A program made the position numbers and the translations under genes. From Bacteroidota bacterium (lineage in GTDB: Bacteria > Bacteroidota > Bacteroidia > Bacteroidales > Prolixibacteraceae): a DNA stretch of 8,073 nt. Below the pieces are notes generated by a model, which was not told where the DNA came from, ran no database searches, and worked only from the letters and a program-made list of their open reading frames with translations. Shown one piece after another: positions 5,706 to 8,073 of the stretch. Numbering within the stretch: the first letter of the stretch is position 1; each line of letters opens with the position of its first letter. Location: contig JAUYTA010000861.1 in the NCBI GenBank assembly GCA_030695265.1, positions 1-8,073 of the forward strand, in the 5' to 3' direction.

Positions 5706-5724
5706 ATTTAAACAGAAATCGAAA

Positions 5725-6585
5725 ATGGAAGGACTTTTAAAAATTGCCATTCAAACCAAAGGCCGGTTAAACGAAGATTCGTTGAAACTGATTGAGGAAG
5801 CTGGAATCAAACTTCCGCTGGGAACCAGAAAACTAATCTCGATAGCCGCCAATTTTCCGATAGAAGCACTTTTTCTGCGCGACGATGATATTCCTCAGGC
5901 TGTTGCCATGGGTGTTGCTGATGTTGGTATTGTTGGCGAAAATGAGATGCTCGAAAAGAAGGAAAATGTGGTTGTTGCCAAACGACTTGGTTTCAGTAAG
6001 TGCAGACTTTCTCTGGCAATTCCGAAAGATGATGAATATAATGGAATAGAATATTTCAACGGAAAAAAAATAGCCACTTCCTATCCTGAAATCCTGAAAG
6101 ATTATTTTACAAAGAATAATATTTCTGCTGAAATTCATGTGATTAATGGGTCTGTAGAGATTGCTCCCGGAATTGGATTGGCAGATGCTATTTTTGATAT
6201 TGTTAGTTCCGGCAGTACTTTGGTAAGCAACCGGCTGAAAGAGGTTGAAGTTGTAGTGAAGTCAGAAGCTGTTCTGGTGGCCAATCCAAATCTTTCAGAA
6301 GCCCAAAAAGCAATTCTGGAGGAATTGATTTTCAGGATGGAATCGGTTCAGCGTGCTGAAAAGAAAAAATATATTTTACTGAATGCGCCCAATGACAAAC
6401 TGGCTGAAATTGAGTCATATCTTCCCGGGATGAAAAGTCCAACGGTAATGCCATTGGCAGAAGAAGGCTGGAGCTCGGTTCACTCTGTAATCGACGAAAA
6501 AGACTTTTGGGAAATTATCGGAAAGTTGAAAGCGGTCGGAGCGCAGGGAATTCTGGTTATTCCAATTGAAAAAATGATTTTTTAG
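5725..6585 (+). CDS. hisG: ATP phosphoribosyltransferase, long form (HisG_L)
   Basis: It catalyses the first committed step of histidine synthesis: ATP plus PRPP gives phosphoribosyl-ATP and pyrophosphate. The product has 286 aa from ATG 5725. The catalytic domains (about residues 1-205) begin LLKIAIQTKGRLNED and contain the PRPP-binding region EIAPGIGLADAIFDIVSSGSTL (145-166). A C-terminal HisG_C domain (about 210-284, ACT-like fold) identifies the long, hexameric form, which is feedback-inhibited by histidine and does not need HisZ. An ATG at 5689 in the same frame lies in the loop of the attenuator terminator and would add a non-conserved 12-residue leader, so it is rejected. Transcription is controlled by the upstream attenuator. 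The next gene starts 8 nt after the stop. Confidence 0.96.
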   Translation: MEGLLKIAIQTKGRLNEDSLKLIEEAGIKLPLGTRKLISIAANFPIEALFLRDDDIPQAVAMGVADVGIVGENEMLEKKENVVVAKRLGFSKCRLSLAIPKDDEYNGIEYFNGKKIATSYPEILKDYFTKNNISAEIHVINGSVEIAPGIGLADAIFDIVSSGSTLVSNRLKEVEVVVKSEAVLVANPNLSEAQKAILEELIFRMESVQRAEKKKYILLNAPNDKLAEIESYLPGMKSPTVMPLAEEGWSSVHSVIDEKDFWEIIGKLKAVGAQGILVIPIEKMIF

Positions 6586-6593
6586 TTGAAAAA

Positions 6594-7481
6594 ATGAAGC
6601 CCAAACAATTGTTATTTTTCATTATTCCGTGTTTCATTTGGGGATCGACATGGTTTGCCATCAAGTTTCAGTTGGGGCAGGTCGATCCGTTGGTTTCGGT
6701 TGTTTACCGCTTCCTGATTGCCGGTGTGCTGTTAATGGCATTCAGTGCTATCCGGAAACTGAACCTGCGGTACACCTTTCGCGAGCATCTTTTAATGTTT
6801 TTACAAGGGATCATTTTGTTTGGGTTTAATTACTGGCTGGTTTATCTGGCCGAGGAAGATTTACCCAGTGGCGTGGTGGCTATCATTTTTTCGTTTGCCG
6901 TATTCACCAATATTTTCTTTAATTATTTGCTCCTGAAGGGAAAGCTCAGGAAAGAAGTGATGGCAGGTGCTATCCTTGGAATTGCCGGTACTCTGCTGAT
7001 TTTTAACCACGAATTGCAAAATTCAGCGCAAATGGCCATAGGCTATAAAGCATTGTTGTTCTGTCTGGGGTCCATTGTTCTGGCATCGTTGGGAAATATA
7101 CTTTCCAAATACAATCAAACACAAAAATTGCCTGTCATCCAGACCAATGCATTTAGTATGACCTACGGAAGTCTGGCCATGATGCTGATGGTTCCACTCT
7201 CTGGGAGAAGCTTTACATTCGAAGTAACTTTTCCTTACATTGCTTCATTGTTGTACTTATCTCTGTTCGGTTCCATCGTTGCCTTCACCCTTTATCTGAA
7301 GCTCGTTGGCGATATTGGCCCCGACCGTGCAGGATATACCACATTGGTTGCTCCAGTAATTGCTTTGATGATTTCGTCATTTTTCGAAAACTATCAATGG
7401 GGAATTGTTGCAGCCATTGGAGTTTTTCTGTTATTCGCAGGTAATATTTTGGCGCTGAAAATGAAACCCTTGAAAACATAA
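6594..7481 (+). CDS. EamA/DMT-superfamily membrane transporter in the his operon
   Basis: The product is a 295-residue hydrophobic protein with two tandem EamA repeats (about 6-137 and 150-289) and about ten predicted membrane helices. Family signs are FIWGSTWFAIK near the N-terminus, the Arg-containing VYRFLIAG of helix 2, LPSGVVAIIFS in the first repeat, and the ending PVIALMISSFFENYQWGIVAAIGVFLLFAGNILAL with the conserved P..AL..S..E...W..G pattern. Members of this drug/metabolite superfamily include amino-acid and metabolite exporters, but substrate cannot be read from sequence. It starts 8 nt after hisG and ends 4 nt before hisD, so it should be co-transcribed and under His attenuation. 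Export or import of histidine or a pathway intermediate is a reasonable guess, not shown. Codon use looks like that of its neighbours, and no mobile-element trace is visible. Confidence 0.9.
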   Translation: MKPKQLLFFIIPCFIWGSTWFAIKFQLGQVDPLVSVVYRFLIAGVLLMAFSAIRKLNLRYTFREHLLMFLQGIILFGFNYWLVYLAEEDLPSGVVAIIFSFAVFTNIFFNYLLLKGKLRKEVMAGAILGIAGTLLIFNHELQNSAQMAIGYKALLFCLGSIVLASLGNILSKYNQTQKLPVIQTNAFSMTYGSLAMMLMVPLSGRSFTFEVTFPYIASLLYLSLFGSIVAFTLYLKLVGDIGPDRAGYTTLVAPVIALMISSFFENYQWGIVAAIGVFLLFAGNILALKMKPLKT

Positions 7482-7485
7482 AAAA

Positions 7486-8073
7486 ATGAAAACCTATATC
7501 AATCCTCCGAAAAACACCTGGGACGAATTGCTGATACGTCCAACGTTTAGCGTTAGTGAGCTTAGAAATCAGGTTCAGGAAATTTTAACAGAAATCCGAA
7601 CCAGCGGAATGGATGCAATCCGGAAATACACTGAAAAGTTTGATGGCGTTTTTATTGAAAACATATCCGTGACTGCTGAAGAAATTGCGGAAGCGTCGGG
7701 TTCGGTTGATAATTCCCTAAAAGAAGCAATTAAAATTGCAGCATCAAATATCCGGAAATTTCATGAATCACAGATACCGGTTACCAAACGGATTGAAACA
7801 ACCTCCGGAGTAACCTGCTGGCAAAAAGCGGTGGCGATTGATAAAATTGGTTTGTACATTCCCGGAGGATCTGCTCCGCTGTTTTCGACAGTATTAATGC
7901 TTGCTATTCCGGCCATCATTGCTGGCTGCAAGGAAATCGTGTTGTGTACTCCACCCGATAAAAACGGGAAAATTAATCCTGCGATATTGTTTGCAGCTCA
8001 ATTGGTTGGAATATCCAAAATATATAAATTAGGAGGCATTCAGGCAATTGGTGCCATGGCTTATGGGGTAGAT
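7486..8073 (+). CDS. hisD: Histidinol dehydrogenase, N-terminal part (3' end outside window)
   Basis: HisD oxidises L-histidinol to L-histidine in two NAD-dependent steps, the end of the pathway. The window holds 196 codons of a family that is usually about 430 residues long. Visible signatures are an N-terminal helical region with SGMDAIRKYTEKFDG, the Rossmann-type core starting KIGLYIPGGSAPLFSTVLM (about 119-137), IPAIIAGCKEIVLCTPP (about 140-156), and KLGGIQAIGAMAYG near the end. The Zn ligands and catalytic Glu-His pair lie beyond the edge and cannot be checked. The start ATG lies 4 nt after the transporter stop in an A-rich stretch, consistent with translation within one operon. The frame is open to the right edge. 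Confidence 0.96.
   Translation, partial: MKTYINPPKNTWDELLIRPTFSVSELRNQVQEILTEIRTSGMDAIRKYTEKFDGVFIENISVTAEEIAEASGSVDNSLKEAIKIAASNIRKFHESQIPVTKRIETTSGVTCWQKAVAIDKIGLYIPGGSAPLFSTVLMLAIPAIIAGCKEIVLCTPPDKNGKINPAILFAAQLVGISKIYKLGGIQAIGAMAYGVD

Noticed and set aside
5689..5724. Upstream in-frame ATG for hisG
   Set aside because: The ATG lies in the loop and right arm of the attenuator terminator, and the extra 12 residues are not part of the HisG family start.
1..8073. CRISPR arrays, transposases, integrase attachment sites, tRNA or rRNA genes
   Set aside because: No regularly spaced repeats, transposase-like proteins, terminal inverted repeats or tRNA/rRNA-like sequences were seen anywhere in the window.

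Overview
The window reads as chromosomal DNA of a Bacteroidota member, most likely Bacteroidia of the marine or environmental Marinilabiliales/Prolixibacteraceae type; the exact lineage is inference. The evidence is AT-rich DNA, A-rich regions instead of strong Shine-Dalgarno sites before starts, Bacteroidota-type -33/-7 promoters (TTTG or TTG, about 20 nt, then TAnnTTTG), a short (286 aa) primary sigma factor without region 1.1, and a GH105 polysaccharide-degradation enzyme.

Left part (1-3967): a minus-strand membrane sensor with a duplicated periplasmic Cache module runs off the left edge. A 231-312 nt divergent control region, with a palindrome inside the sensor promoter and an inverted repeat further on, separates it from a plus-strand HtrA/DegQ periplasmic serine protease. 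The housekeeping sigma gene rpoD follows from its own near-consensus promoter and ends in a strong bidirectional terminator.

Middle part (3968-5576): a 350-nt intergenic stretch holds several stem-loops and a minus-strand terminator; it is either the 3' UTR of the next gene or a small RNA. The minus-strand gene 4318-5418 encodes a secreted GH105 unsaturated-uronyl hydrolase. A LacI-family-like operator lies at its predicted transcription start.

Right part (5528-8073): the start of a histidine biosynthesis operon. Its promoter is followed by a 20-residue leader peptide with three consecutive His codons, then mutually exclusive antiterminator and terminator hairpins (a classical attenuator), then hisG (long form), an EamA/DMT-family membrane transporter, and the N-terminal part of hisD, cut by the right edge. 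The three genes are 4-8 nt apart and look co-transcribed. HisG starts the pathway and HisD performs its last two oxidations. The transporter between them is the unexpected element.

The most interesting items are the complete his attenuator, the transporter under its control, the structured intergenic RNA candidate beside rpoD, and two palindromic operators at promoters. No mobile element, CRISPR array, rRNA or tRNA was recognised.
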